DNA from: Capnocytophaga periodontitidis
GTDB taxonomy: Bacteria; Bacteroidota; Bacteroidia; Flavobacteriales; Flavobacteriaceae
DNA length: 64,000 nt
NCBI RefSeq assembly: GCF_016126015.1
Contig: NZ_JAEFDB010000010.1
Span: forward strand, 1-64,000
Direction of reading: 5' to 3'
Position 1 is the stretch's first letter. Every line of letters starts with the position of its first letter. Positions 16,195-24,403 of this stretch are shown here, piece by piece. Both the position numbers and the translations under genes were made by a program. The notes beneath the pieces are model-generated. The model was not told the DNA's origin. It saw only the letters and a program-made list of their open reading frames with translations, and searched no databases.

Positions 16195-18354
16195 CTAATA
16201 GCAGTCTGTTTTGATTTGCCCTTTATTTTGGTAGTAGCTCAGCGGTTTTTCTAAATGTTCTCTACAAATTGTCTCCAAAACTTCGGTTACTGCTTTCTCC
16301 ATCGCTACTGACCCGCATATCATTATAATCCCTTTGTTTTTAAGGAGTTCTGCAAAGAAAGAGGCTTCTCTTTGCAAGATGTCTTGCACGTAGAATTTAT
16401 CCCCTTCACGTGAGAGAGCTTGCCAATAGTTGGCTATCTTTCCTTCTCGAGTAAACTGTTCTATATAAGGGCGGTAGATTTCCAAAGAGGCTTCACGGCG
16501 ACAACCCCATATCAGGGTGATAGGTTTCTTTTGAGTGTTTTCGGCTATCATTCCTATAAAGGGTGCCATCCCCGAACCATTGGCAATACACACCACTTGA
16601 GGTGCTTTTTTAGGAAAATGGAAGTGTTTGTTGGCTACCAAGGCAGCTTGCAATGTATCGCCTATTTGTAAATTGTTCAGCAGGTTAGACACCACCCCTT
16701 GTGAGTGTAGCTTTACGCTCAACCACACATCTCCTTGGTATTTGGCAATAGAATAGAGTCGTTCGCGCCCGTCTTCTGGGGTAATGCCCAAGAGGTCGCC
16801 AGATACAAAACTACTTTTTTCGGAAGGGCGTAGTGCTATTAGGAAAATATCGTCGTCCATTACGGGGGTTTTCTCTGTTACGGTGAAAGTGAGCGGTTTG
16901 CGCTGAGGTTGTACGCTGAAATCATCGGGCAAAGCCAAAGAGAGCTTTTGCACCATAGCCCAAGCCGTTGCCCACGCTTTAAACTGACCAAAGTCTTGGT
17001 CGTTTACGGTATGCAAAGGCAGCGCACATTCAGCTTGTGCAGTAGCCGACAAAAGTTGGTCTACTTCTTTGGCATATTTGCAGAAATCGGGGTAAGAGTC
17101 AGAGCCAAAGCCGAGTACGCTATACGCCAAAGGTTGTGCGGGGGGATATTTCGCCCATAGTTGCGCAAAGTGAGTCGCATTGATAGGCGCCTCGCCATCG
17201 CCATAAGTGCAAGTAAATACAATGAGTTGCTCTGCTTTAGCAAAACGAGTGTAGGCATTCATATTGGTGAGGTAGGAACGCTTGCCCAAACGGAGGAGTT
17301 CGTTATGGAAAAGGATAGCAAATTTGCGGGTGGAGCCTCCTTCGGTGCCTACTAACACGATGTATTCACATTCGCTTTTATCAAACGGATTGTTGATGCC
17401 TTTTTTTCGTTTTCTGAGGGTCATCGCAAAACCAGAGTAGAGGAAGAACAACAACGCCACACACGAGAGCAACAACACGGTCGCCCAGAGGTAATGCCCT
17501 TTGCCGATGTGCAGGGTGCGCACCAAATACGCCAAGCCTTTATAAGGAGAGGTTGAGGTACTAATCACCTCGCCCGTAAACTGATTGACTACTATATTTT
17601 TATCGATGAAATCTACTTTATAAACCTCTTCTACATCTTCAAAAGCAGGGAATTCTACTTGACGCACTTCGGCGAGAGGCACTTGGAAGGCGGAGAAGTC
17701 TTTAGCAGGTTTTGCGGGTGTTTCTTGTAGTGTGCTAACATCGTAATTGTGTTGGGCTTTGAACTTAGGAAACACTCCTACTGTTTCGAGCATCATATAC
17801 ACCCCCGTGAGGGCAATGATAAAGATAGGCACGAGCGCCCAGCGCCCCAGAGCACTGTGGTAATGATTGTAGAATTTTTCTTGAGGAAGTTTGTGGAAGA
17901 ACCTGCCCCAGCGTTGCTGTTTGCGAGCGATGAGCCATATACCCGACAAGGCTACTACACACAAACACAAAGCCGTAATCCCCATTATCACCCGTCCCGT
18001 TTTGCCCATATAGAGCGAGCGATGTAGCGTTTTGACGAACTGTATAAACTTCGAGGGTTTATAATCCCCTTGGATTACCTCCCCCGATTGGGGATGGATA
18101 AAGAGTTTTTTACCCTCAGTCGTCTCCACCTGCACAAAGTGATTGCGGTCGATAGAGAGTTTGAGAGCATCTATATTCTTTTCCTTCAAAACGGCAATGG
18201 TTTGGGCAAGGGTAGTGCTTTCAAACGCTGCACTTTTGTAAGGCAACGTCTGATTATACACCGATTCACCTGCCAAGATGCCCCCTGTAAGAGCTCCCAG
18301 CAATATGAATACCCCTGCTATCAGGGAAAGAATTAAATGAAGTTTTCTTGCCAT
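16195..18354 (-). CDS. PepSY membrane domain fused to flavodoxin/NADPH-flavin reductase
   Basis: This 719-residue inner-membrane protein joins a PepSY-associated unit (about 1-315, four membrane helices near 10-30, 120-145, 170-190, 292-312) to a cytochrome P450 reductase-like half. The flavodoxin part (about 330-470) begins YIVLVGTEGGSTRKFA. The FAD part has RERLYSIAKY (RxYS, about 534-543). The NADPH part has IANGSGMAPFIGMIAE, and the chain ends in the family's acidic-aromatic pattern (QIKTDCY). It could pass NADPH electrons through FAD and FMN to the periplasmic face, for example for ferric-siderophore or metal reduction; that use is inferred. WG-repeat and CBS genes flank it on the same strand. 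Confidence 0.88.
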   Translation of the reverse strand: MARKLHLILSLIAGVFILLGALTGGILAGESVYNQTLPYKSAAFESTTLAQTIAVLKEKNIDALKLSIDRNHFVQVETTEGKKLFIHPQSGEVIQGDYKPSKFIQFVKTLHRSLYMGKTGRVIMGITALCLCVVALSGIWLIARKQQRWGRFFHKLPQEKFYNHYHSALGRWALVPIFIIALTGVYMMLETVGVFPKFKAQHNYDVSTLQETPAKPAKDFSAFQVPLAEVRQVEFPAFEDVEEVYKVDFIDKNIVVNQFTGEVISTSTSPYKGLAYLVRTLHIGKGHYLWATVLLLSCVALLFFLYSGFAMTLRKRKKGINNPFDKSECEYIVLVGTEGGSTRKFAILFHNELLRLGKRSYLTNMNAYTRFAKAEQLIVFTCTYGDGEAPINATHFAQLWAKYPPAQPLAYSVLGFGSDSYPDFCKYAKEVDQLLSATAQAECALPLHTVNDQDFGQFKAWATAWAMVQKLSLALPDDFSVQPQRKPLTFTVTEKTPVMDDDIFLIALRPSEKSSFVSGDLLGITPEDGRERLYSIAKYQGDVWLSVKLHSQGVVSNLLNNLQIGDTLQAALVANKHFHFPKKAPQVVCIANGSGMAPFIGMIAENTQKKPITLIWGCRREASLEIYRPYIEQFTREGKIANYWQALSREGDKFYVQDILQREASFFAELLKNKGIIMICGSVAMEKAVTEVLETICREHLEKPLSYYQNKGQIKTDCY

Positions 18355-18361
18355 TTGTCAA

Positions 18362-19603
18362 TTAGTCACATCTTGGTTCAACAGCTATAAAGCCTTTATG
18401 TATTTTCACCTTTCTAAGGCGTTTGAGTTTCTTTTCTTTTACAAAATCATATAGATAGTTATAACCATTAAAAGATACTATAGCAATATTTCCATTTACG
18501 TATTCTATACTATCATATTTAGGTTCAGCTATTATTTCTCCTTTCAGATTGATAAGACCTGCACCTCTATCAGTATAGTATTCAGCCCCCCCATTTTTAA
18601 AGGAGCCTACCTCCTTATTAGTAAACTCAAACGGAATCACTATCTCATTTTTTGGATTGATATACCCCCATTTACCATCTTTGCGTACCGAAGCCAAACC
18701 TTCGCTAAAATTATTAACTTCTTCATATTCAAAGGGGACTATTACCTTGCCATAGCCATCTATATAGCCCCATTTACTACCTTTTTTAACCCCAAAAATA
18801 GCATTACCACTCCAATTGTTTATAAAACCATCATAGGTGTCTAATAAATTACCATTCAAATCATAGACCATATACTTACATTCCTTACGCACACCTACTA
18901 TGTAAGTGTTGTCAGAAGGTTCAATCACATAATTTTGAATCACATAATTATCAAAATCTTGAATAACAGGTTCTCCTTTAAGGTTGATATACATATAATT
19001 TCTACCTTTTTTTACTCTAGCTAAACCTTGTTGAAAATCAAATGCATATTGATAAGTAGGAGGTATCACCCATTCATTTTTAGTATTGATATATCCTGCT
19101 TTGCTCTCGTTCAATTCTGCTACAATAGGAATATTGTCATCTATCTTATCCGTGTAAACCCAGTGATAGCTTATAGGGATAATTTCTTTTCCTTCAGAGT
19201 TAAAAAGACCTGCTTTTTCATTAAGTTTTACGGTATAGCCATTTTTGTTAGAGTTTATGTTGCTGTATTTTAAGGGCAAGATTACGGCACCTTTTTCAGA
19301 AACCACCCCATACTTTCCATCCTTTTTAACAATAAACTGACCTTCACAGCCAAGTTCTATAGAGTTATAACCCCCTTTAAGAACGAGTTGTAAATTTCCG
19401 TTATATACTGAACAGCCTTTTGTTTTACTACAAGCAATGAAGTATGGTTGTTTTTCTTCTATAGAATTAAAAGTAGGGGCTAACACTGTTTTTCCCTGCA
19501 AATCTACCAATCCTAACTTACCCTTTTCTTCAAAAATAAAGTATTTAGATTGTGCCAAAGCCGTAAAGCCACACAACAGTAAGGTTAATTTGAATATTTT
19601 CAT
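18362..19603 (-). CDS. Secreted WG-repeat protein
   Basis: This 413-residue protein has a signal peptide (about 1-18, MKIFKLTLLLCGFTALAQ) followed by about ten WG-type repeats of roughly 35 residues. Each has a pattern such as GKWGYINPKNEIVIPFEF or GSKWGYIDGYGKVIVPFEYE. These repeats form beta-hairpin arrays thought to bind other proteins or surfaces. No catalytic motif is seen. The gene lies 7 bases upstream of the PepSY reductase and 69 bases downstream of the tssF-like remnant. WG-repeat genes are often found near secretion or toxin loci in Bacteroidota, but a link here is only suggested by proximity. Confidence 0.85.
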   Translation of the reverse strand: MKIFKLTLLLCGFTALAQSKYFIFEEKGKLGLVDLQGKTVLAPTFNSIEEKQPYFIACSKTKGCSVYNGNLQLVLKGGYNSIELGCEGQFIVKKDGKYGVVSEKGAVILPLKYSNINSNKNGYTVKLNEKAGLFNSEGKEIIPISYHWVYTDKIDDNIPIVAELNESKAGYINTKNEWVIPPTYQYAFDFQQGLARVKKGRNYMYINLKGEPVIQDFDNYVIQNYVIEPSDNTYIVGVRKECKYMVYDLNGNLLDTYDGFINNWSGNAIFGVKKGSKWGYIDGYGKVIVPFEYEEVNNFSEGLASVRKDGKWGYINPKNEIVIPFEFTNKEVGSFKNGGAEYYTDRGAGLINLKGEIIAEPKYDSIEYVNGNIAIVSFNGYNYLYDFVKEKKLKRLRKVKIHKGFIAVEPRCD

Positions 19604-19672
19604 ATTTGCTAATTTGTTAAAGGTTAAAATTTGTTTAAGTCTCTCCCCAAAGTTTTTCGTGTATGCTAACCG

Positions 19673-19744
19673 TCACCTCTCCTTATAGCCCCACATACGT
19701 GAAGCACGTCTTAATATGCGGTCTCTTATTCTATCTTGATTCAT
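19673..19744 (-). pseudogene. 5' remnant of a tssF-like baseplate gene
   Basis: An ATG 27 bases after the TssE-like gene opens 23 codons beginning MNQDRIRDRILRRASRMWGY and then stops at TGA. In Bacteroidota T6SS loci the gene after gp25/tssE is usually tssF, whose product begins with a similar pattern, a basic helix (I-x-x-R-x-L-x-x-A) ending in WG. The remnant's position, strand and sequence fit that start. Nothing coding-like follows, so the rest of the gene is deleted. The assignment comes from recalled family features and is moderate. Confidence 0.45.
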
Positions 19745-19770
19745 CTTTAATTCATTTTTAGATGTGTTTA

Positions 19771-20199
19771 TTAATAAGACAAAGGTGCTATAAACAAGTG
19801 TGTTCTATACTCATAAGGGTTGTTAGTCTCTCTTATAAATCCTTTGATATAGATTATTACTTTCTTCTTTGTACGGGTCTTTTCTAAGGTACTCAGGTTT
19901 TGATTGGTTACCTCTACTTCAACCTCTTCTACAAATAAGCGTTTTTCGTGTCGCTGTATAGCTTCTTTCAAGCTCTCTTTTACCAAGAGTTTTAGGTTGG
20001 CATCACTTTTAAGCATATCAAAGTCTGCTTCCCAAAAGCCCGTGCCGAAGCCTTCATCAAACTTACACTCTCCCCAAGCTGTGGTAGCCAGTAGGAAGAG
20101 TTGCTGGTCAATAGAGGTCTCTAAGGAGGTCTTGGCAAGGTCGCGCTTCTCTATCAACGCCTTGAAGTCTATGGGGGTTTTGTAGTAAGTGCCTTTCAT
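19771..20199 (-). CDS. GPW/gp25-family protein, TssE-like baseplate subunit
   Basis: This 142-residue protein matches the gp25/TssE pattern. IDQQLFLLATTAWGECKFDEGFGTGFWEAD (about 31-60) corresponds to the phage gp25 segment in which the protein wedges into the baseplate. A helix KESLKEAIQRHEKRL with the expected charged face follows, then beta strands VEEVEVEVTNQ and KVIIYIKGFIRET. In type VI secretion systems, TssE joins the wedge that anchors the contractile sheath. Length is typical (about 140). No sheath, tube or membrane-complex gene is in the window, so the gene is orphaned or its locus has been broken up. Two unknown genes lie upstream in the same operon (19-base gap). Confidence 0.75.
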   Translation of the reverse strand: MKGTYYKTPIDFKALIEKRDLAKTSLETSIDQQLFLLATTAWGECKFDEGFGTGFWEADFDMLKSDANLKLLVKESLKEAIQRHEKRLFVEEVEVEVTNQNLSTLEKTRTKKKVIIYIKGFIRETNNPYEYRTHLFIAPLSY

Positions 20200-20218
20200 T
20201 TATCTTAATTATTACAAA

Positions 20219-21142
20219 TCAATATCTTCTTATTATTACAAATTCATCACTACCTTGTGGTAAATATAGCTTAACGGGGAATGTAGCGGCACCTCCTTCT
20301 TTTCCATATTGTATAAGAGGACTCTCTCCTTTTATATCCCAATCGATACCATTAACCTGTTTAGTGTGATTACTCCGTTCTAAGCACACTAATCTACCAT
20401 CAGCATATATTTTCATCTCATAATCTTCTAAAGCAGCCATCATACCCTTGTCTTTGATAATTTCTTCTTTTTCTTCTTTGATGTACTTATTGAGGTATTC
20501 TTTATCAGAATAATTGAAAAAAGCTGTTTCTTCTTGAGATTTTTTTACTAATTTTTGCCATTGATCAACATCTCCTTTATTAAGAATTTCCCATAGCTTT
20601 TTATAATAGGCGATAACTTTTTTCTTTAGTGTATCTTTGTCCCATTTTCTAAGATCTTGCCCATTACTCCAACCATTCAGTTCATAAGGTAAATCGATTG
20701 TAAACTTTCCTTTTATTTCATAATATGGAACAGGTTTCTCCAAATTTGGAATAGGATAAGAGTATAGATACTGATATGTTCCCTCTTCTGCTCCTTCTCC
20801 CACAGCAATCTTCTGATATTTAACTAATCCTACTTTTAAGAACTGAAAGGTATCAGGCTGTATACCTCCTTTTCTCAGTTCTTCATTAGAAGAAAATAGT
20901 TTTATCCTAAACTGATAAGTACCACTCTTTAGAACAGCTTGATTAATGTTTATTATAGTATTATGCATAGACATTTCATTGTTTGTTTCTACTAAAATAT
21001 CATTAATGTAAGCTTCATAACGACCAGGTATGGTAACATCTAAAGCATAAACAATTCTTTCATTTGATTTCATATTATTTTTTTGTTTCCAACTCAGTGA
21101 TAATACTGTTAGAAGTATTAAAATACAATATTTATTTCTCAT
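20219..21142 (-). CDS. Unknown exported or membrane-anchored protein
   Basis: This 307-residue protein is not recognised. The N-terminus (MRNKYCILILLTVLSLSWKQKN) looks exactly like a lipoprotein signal, except that the lipobox Cys is Trp18 (TGG at 21089-21091, one base from TGC/TGT). The remainder has a beta-rich N-terminal domain (about 28-125), a KGKFTIDLPYELNGWSNGQDL segment (about 144-164), and a helical stretch rich in Lys and Glu (about 168-245). It overlaps the upstream gene by 11 bases and is followed by the TssE-like gene after 19 bases. A second in-frame ATG (MKSNERIVYALD, codon 24) would give a cytoplasmic form instead. Confidence 0.65.
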   Translation of the reverse strand: MRNKYCILILLTVLSLSWKQKNNMKSNERIVYALDVTIPGRYEAYINDILVETNNEMSMHNTIININQAVLKSGTYQFRIKLFSSNEELRKGGIQPDTFQFLKVGLVKYQKIAVGEGAEEGTYQYLYSYPIPNLEKPVPYYEIKGKFTIDLPYELNGWSNGQDLRKWDKDTLKKKVIAYYKKLWEILNKGDVDQWQKLVKKSQEETAFFNYSDKEYLNKYIKEEKEEIIKDKGMMAALEDYEMKIYADGRLVCLERSNHTKQVNGIDWDIKGESPLIQYGKEGGAATFPVKLYLPQGSDEFVIIRRY

Positions 21143-21962
21143 CTTTTTTTAGATATTCTTTTTTTAAGTCAAAAATAGGTATTTTGTATGAAAAATCATT
21201 GCGATTGACAATGAACAACCAATTGCCATCTAACAAATAGACCGCTATGTAATCAGGATTATCAGAAAGACATATTGAAAAAAGTGTTTTACCACTAAGT
21301 TTTTCTTTTTCTTTAAAATTGATACGCCAAACTTCCTCGTCCTCATTGTTCATATACACTAAGATATTACTGCCTAAATAGTAGTAACCTTTGTTGTCGC
21401 AAGCTACTTTACAATCAAATATACGTATTTTTTTATCAGTAGATACGGCTGAGAACGCAAGTGTATCAAAGTTGAATTTGTACAGATTAGGCTGTTTGAA
21501 AGCACTAAAATACACCGAATTGCTCTCAGGATGATAAGCAGTGTTACCCCATTGTGTTTTTTCGTCGAGAGTAGCTATTACTTTACCCGTTTCGGCATCT
21601 ACACAAAAAGGGTTTCCATAAATATTCTTATAAATATCGCTTTTAGTTACTGAAAATACTTTGCTGCCTTCTCTATCAAGACAAGGATAGATAAAAGTAT
21701 GATTAGAAATGGTATTTTTTATAGTTTTTTTATCAACATCAACCATAAGTAATGGTTCATTAGTACCAATGTTACGAGAAACAGCTATCGTTTTCCCGTT
21801 ATCAGCTACTGCTCTAACCATATAATCCTTGTACAAAGAGTCTTTTAACACACAAAATGCTTCTTCTTTATCAAAATCCTGACACCAAATACCCTCTTTC
21901 CCGAAGTAGTATCCACGCCAAAAATACATTCGTCTGTTAGTAAAATCTGTAATTATACTCAT
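21132..21962 (-). CDS. Unknown beta-propeller-like cytoplasmic protein
   Basis: This 276-residue protein has no signal peptide. It shows repeated short strands with Gly/Asp/Asn turns (AVADNGKTIAVSRNIGTNEP, YHPESNSVYFSAF, NKGYYYLGSNILVYMNNEDE), which suggests a beta-propeller or similar repeat fold. No catalytic residues stand out. It starts a three-gene unit with the altered-lipobox protein and the TssE-like gene, overlapping the next gene by 11 bases. Its place beside a secretion-baseplate gene would suit an immunity or accessory protein, but nothing in the sequence proves this. Confidence 0.65.
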   Translation of the reverse strand: MSIITDFTNRRMYFWRGYYFGKEGIWCQDFDKEEAFCVLKDSLYKDYMVRAVADNGKTIAVSRNIGTNEPLLMVDVDKKTIKNTISNHTFIYPCLDREGSKVFSVTKSDIYKNIYGNPFCVDAETGKVIATLDEKTQWGNTAYHPESNSVYFSAFKQPNLYKFNFDTLAFSAVSTDKKIRIFDCKVACDNKGYYYLGSNILVYMNNEDEEVWRINFKEKEKLSGKTLFSICLSDNPDYIAVYLLDGNWLFIVNRNDFSYKIPIFDLKKEYLKKDEK

Positions 21963-21992
21963 TTTATTGATTTGTCAATTTACTAATTTATT

Positions 21993-22015
21993 GGCACGAG
22001 CTACAAGCTCGCGCC
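21993..22015. repeat. Hairpin repeat GGCACGAGCT...AGCTCGCGCC
   Basis: It forms an imperfect 10-bp stem closely matching the terminator hairpin at 8389-8411 (two substitutions in the stem arms, different loop). It lies beside the start of the unknown operon. A T-run occurs about 8 bases to the right. Confidence 0.65.
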
Positions 22016-22044
22016 AGCATTGGTTTTTTTTACTGATTTGTTTT

Positions 22045-22084
22045 CAACTTTGGCAAAGTGTGAAACTTTGCCAAAGTGTAGTGA
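22045..22084. repeat. Dispersed ACTTTGG/CCAAAGT element, copy 2 (extended)
   Basis: It contains CAACTTTGGCAAAGTG, then AACTTTGCCAAAGTGTAGTGA. The last 13 bases and the first 16 recreate the 22-base element at 7657-7678, with an extra palindromic unit between. Function is unknown. Confidence 0.65.
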
Positions 22085-22099
22085 CGCTTTTCTTACCTC

Positions 22100-24340
22100 T
22101 TATCTCTTACCTAACTCAAATCGTATTTTCTTTGCGTTTTTCAACGCCTCGTGACTGATAAAATAGGATTTGTAAGGCTTGTCGTCGATGTAAATGTTCT
22201 TAATGTAAATATTTTCGGGTGAAGCATTACTTTCTATTACCAAATCACCAGCAGGATAGTATTGTGGATTGCGTTTGAGGGTGATTTTGGTAAATTTAGG
22301 CGAGGTGAAAGTATAGTTAGGTTCAGCAGGAGTGATAGGGTAGAAGCCTGCCATTCCATAAATGAGCCAAGCCGACATTACCCCTGTATCTTCATTGCCA
22401 GGGAGTCCCGCAGGTTTGTTTTGAAAATACTCATTGATGAGTTGGTCTATCTTCTGTTGTGTTTTCCACTCTTTGCCTTTAAGGAAGTTGTAGAGATACG
22501 GATAAGCAATATCGGGTTCGTTTGCCATATCGTACTGCTTGCTGTCGAAAATATGGTCGAGTTGCTTTTCAAAAGGCTTTTCACCGCCCATTAGCTTGAT
22601 CATTCCTTTTACATCGTGAGTTACCATATAGACATACTGCCACGCATTGCCCTCGATATAGCCCACGTTTTCTTCAAAGTTAGCCCCACTTTCGGGGTTG
22701 AAAGGTGTATACCACTTGCCATTGGCGTGACGCGGACGCAATAAATGGGTTTCTTTGTCAAATAATTTTCTATACGAATAGGCTTGTTTGTTAAACTTCT
22801 CGTAATCGGCTTTTTTGCCTAATTTTTTAGCAATTTGCGCAATAGCGAAGTCGGCAGCATTGTACTCTTGGGTAGTAGATACAGGTCCTCTTACCCCTCC
22901 GTCTACACTCAGGTAACCCAATTTCCAATACTCTTTCACCCCTGGGCGTATAGGGTTATTTTCAAGCGTATTCGCCCCTTTGAGCATCGCCTCGTAAGCC
23001 GTTTGTATATCAAAATCGGTGAGACCGCGCAGGTAAGTATCCGCTAATACTATGCTGGCAGGGTCGCCTACCATCGTAAAGGTTTCGGTAGAATTGAGTT
23101 CCCATTTGGGCAGCCAACCGCTTTCTTTATATATGTCCAGCATCGTGCGCACCATTTGCAGTTGCTGTTCGGGGTAGAGCAGGGTGAGCAATTGGTGGTA
23201 ATTGCGATAGGTATCCCAAAGCGAGAACACCGTATAACGCTGGTGATTTTTGCCTATTTTGTTAGTCTTGCTCTCAGGGTAATCGCCATTCACATCGTTG
23301 AGGAGATTCGGGTGAATAAGCGCGTGATACAGAGCCGTGTAGAATATTGTTTTTTGGTCGTCGGTACCGCCTTCTACGGTAGCGCGGAGGGCATCGTTCC
23401 ACGTTTGGCGTGTGGTGGCATACACCTCGTCGAAAGTGCGGTTGCCTATTTCTTTTTCGAGGTTTTCACGGGCGTTGGCAATGCTCACATACGAAATGCC
23501 TACCTTGAGTTCTACTACTTCATCTTTATCAAATTTATAGCGGAAATACGCCCCTATACTATCGCCTACTACCTCGCGGGCGAATTGTTCTTTGAGGCGG
23601 GTGTCACCGTTGTACCACATCCATTGAGCTTCTACCCCTTGGTGTTTTTCAGGCGTATGCCAAACGCCATAAGAAGGGGCTACTTTGTTCACTTTAGCTA
23701 CGAAATACACCGGATAAGCTAGCTCCGGACTGTTATAGCAGAAAGTCCCTACCATACGCATTCCTTCCACCTCGGTAGGCGATACGAATTTCAGCATTGC
23801 GCCTTTCTCATTGGTGAGTCCAAGTCCGAGATTGATGAGCAAGTTAGCTTCTCCTTTAGGGAAGTGATAGCGAGTAATACCTGCGCGAGTGGTGGCGGTA
23901 GCTTCAGTTTTGATATTGTATTTAGTGAGGAAATTGCTGTAATAACCCGCTTTGGCGACTTCTTTTTGGTAAGTAGAGCCGTATTTTAAGTGATTGATTT
24001 CCAATTTACCAGTAGTAGGCATTGCGATAATCACCCCTAATTCAGGACAGCCCACCCCGCTGAGGTTCACGTGAGTAAGCCCCGTGAAGAATTTATTTTC
24101 ATTTACATAAGGATTTGAAAGCCATCGACTATCTTTTTCAAGCGGAGCTTTCACTCCCGTAGTGTCAAAAGCCACATTAAAGGGCGAAATGCTAAGCATA
24201 CCGCGGGGAGCAATTGCGCCAGGGTGGGTAGCGCCAAAGTTAGAAGTACCAATCAGTGGATTGATATAATCCACAGGTTGTTGTTGAGCGTGTAGTGATA
24301 AAGCCACCCACAAAGTGGCAAAAGAAAGAAGTTTCTTCAT
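22100..24340 (-). CDS. GH92 family alpha-mannosidase
   Basis: This 746-residue exported enzyme has a signal peptide (about 1-18, ending LHAQ) and then the GH92 opening VDYINPLIGTSNFGATHPGA. Later landmarks are FSLWDTYRNYHQLLTLLYPE (about 372-391), the GNEDTGVMSAWLIYGMAGFYP region near 650 that carries acidic residues of the active site, and the C-terminal beta-domain. GH92 enzymes are Ca2+-dependent exo-mannosidases (mostly alpha-1,2) that trim host N-glycans. Length is typical (about 750). The C-terminal LGKR-stop is encoded within a copy of the dispersed CTTATCTCTTACC repeat. Its promoter lies at the 3' end of the upstream glycosyltransferase gene. Confidence 0.95.
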   Translation of the reverse strand: MKKLLSFATLWVALSLHAQQQPVDYINPLIGTSNFGATHPGAIAPRGMLSISPFNVAFDTTGVKAPLEKDSRWLSNPYVNENKFFTGLTHVNLSGVGCPELGVIIAMPTTGKLEINHLKYGSTYQKEVAKAGYYSNFLTKYNIKTEATATTRAGITRYHFPKGEANLLINLGLGLTNEKGAMLKFVSPTEVEGMRMVGTFCYNSPELAYPVYFVAKVNKVAPSYGVWHTPEKHQGVEAQWMWYNGDTRLKEQFAREVVGDSIGAYFRYKFDKDEVVELKVGISYVSIANARENLEKEIGNRTFDEVYATTRQTWNDALRATVEGGTDDQKTIFYTALYHALIHPNLLNDVNGDYPESKTNKIGKNHQRYTVFSLWDTYRNYHQLLTLLYPEQQLQMVRTMLDIYKESGWLPKWELNSTETFTMVGDPASIVLADTYLRGLTDFDIQTAYEAMLKGANTLENNPIRPGVKEYWKLGYLSVDGGVRGPVSTTQEYNAADFAIAQIAKKLGKKADYEKFNKQAYSYRKLFDKETHLLRPRHANGKWYTPFNPESGANFEENVGYIEGNAWQYVYMVTHDVKGMIKLMGGEKPFEKQLDHIFDSKQYDMANEPDIAYPYLYNFLKGKEWKTQQKIDQLINEYFQNKPAGLPGNEDTGVMSAWLIYGMAGFYPITPAEPNYTFTSPKFTKITLKRNPQYYPAGDLVIESNASPENIYIKNIYIDDKPYKSYFISHEALKNAKKIRFELGKR

Positions 24341-24372
24341 TCGTTCAGAACTCTAAATGGTTAATCAGGCTA

Positions 24373-24403
24373 CAAATGTACGATTATTTTTTAAAAGAAG
24401 CAA
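24373..24403 (-). promoter_or_regulatory. Promoter of the GH92 gene
   Basis: TACATTTG (-7, complement of 24373-24380) with TTG 20 bases upstream. It overlaps the last codons of the preceding glycosyltransferase gene, so GH92 can be expressed apart from the glycan operon. Confidence 0.6.

Noticed and set aside
23156-23722. 188-codon plus-strand open frame inside GH92
   Set aside because: It lies antisense to a strongly conserved GH92 catalytic region, has no protein-like composition, and has no promoter.
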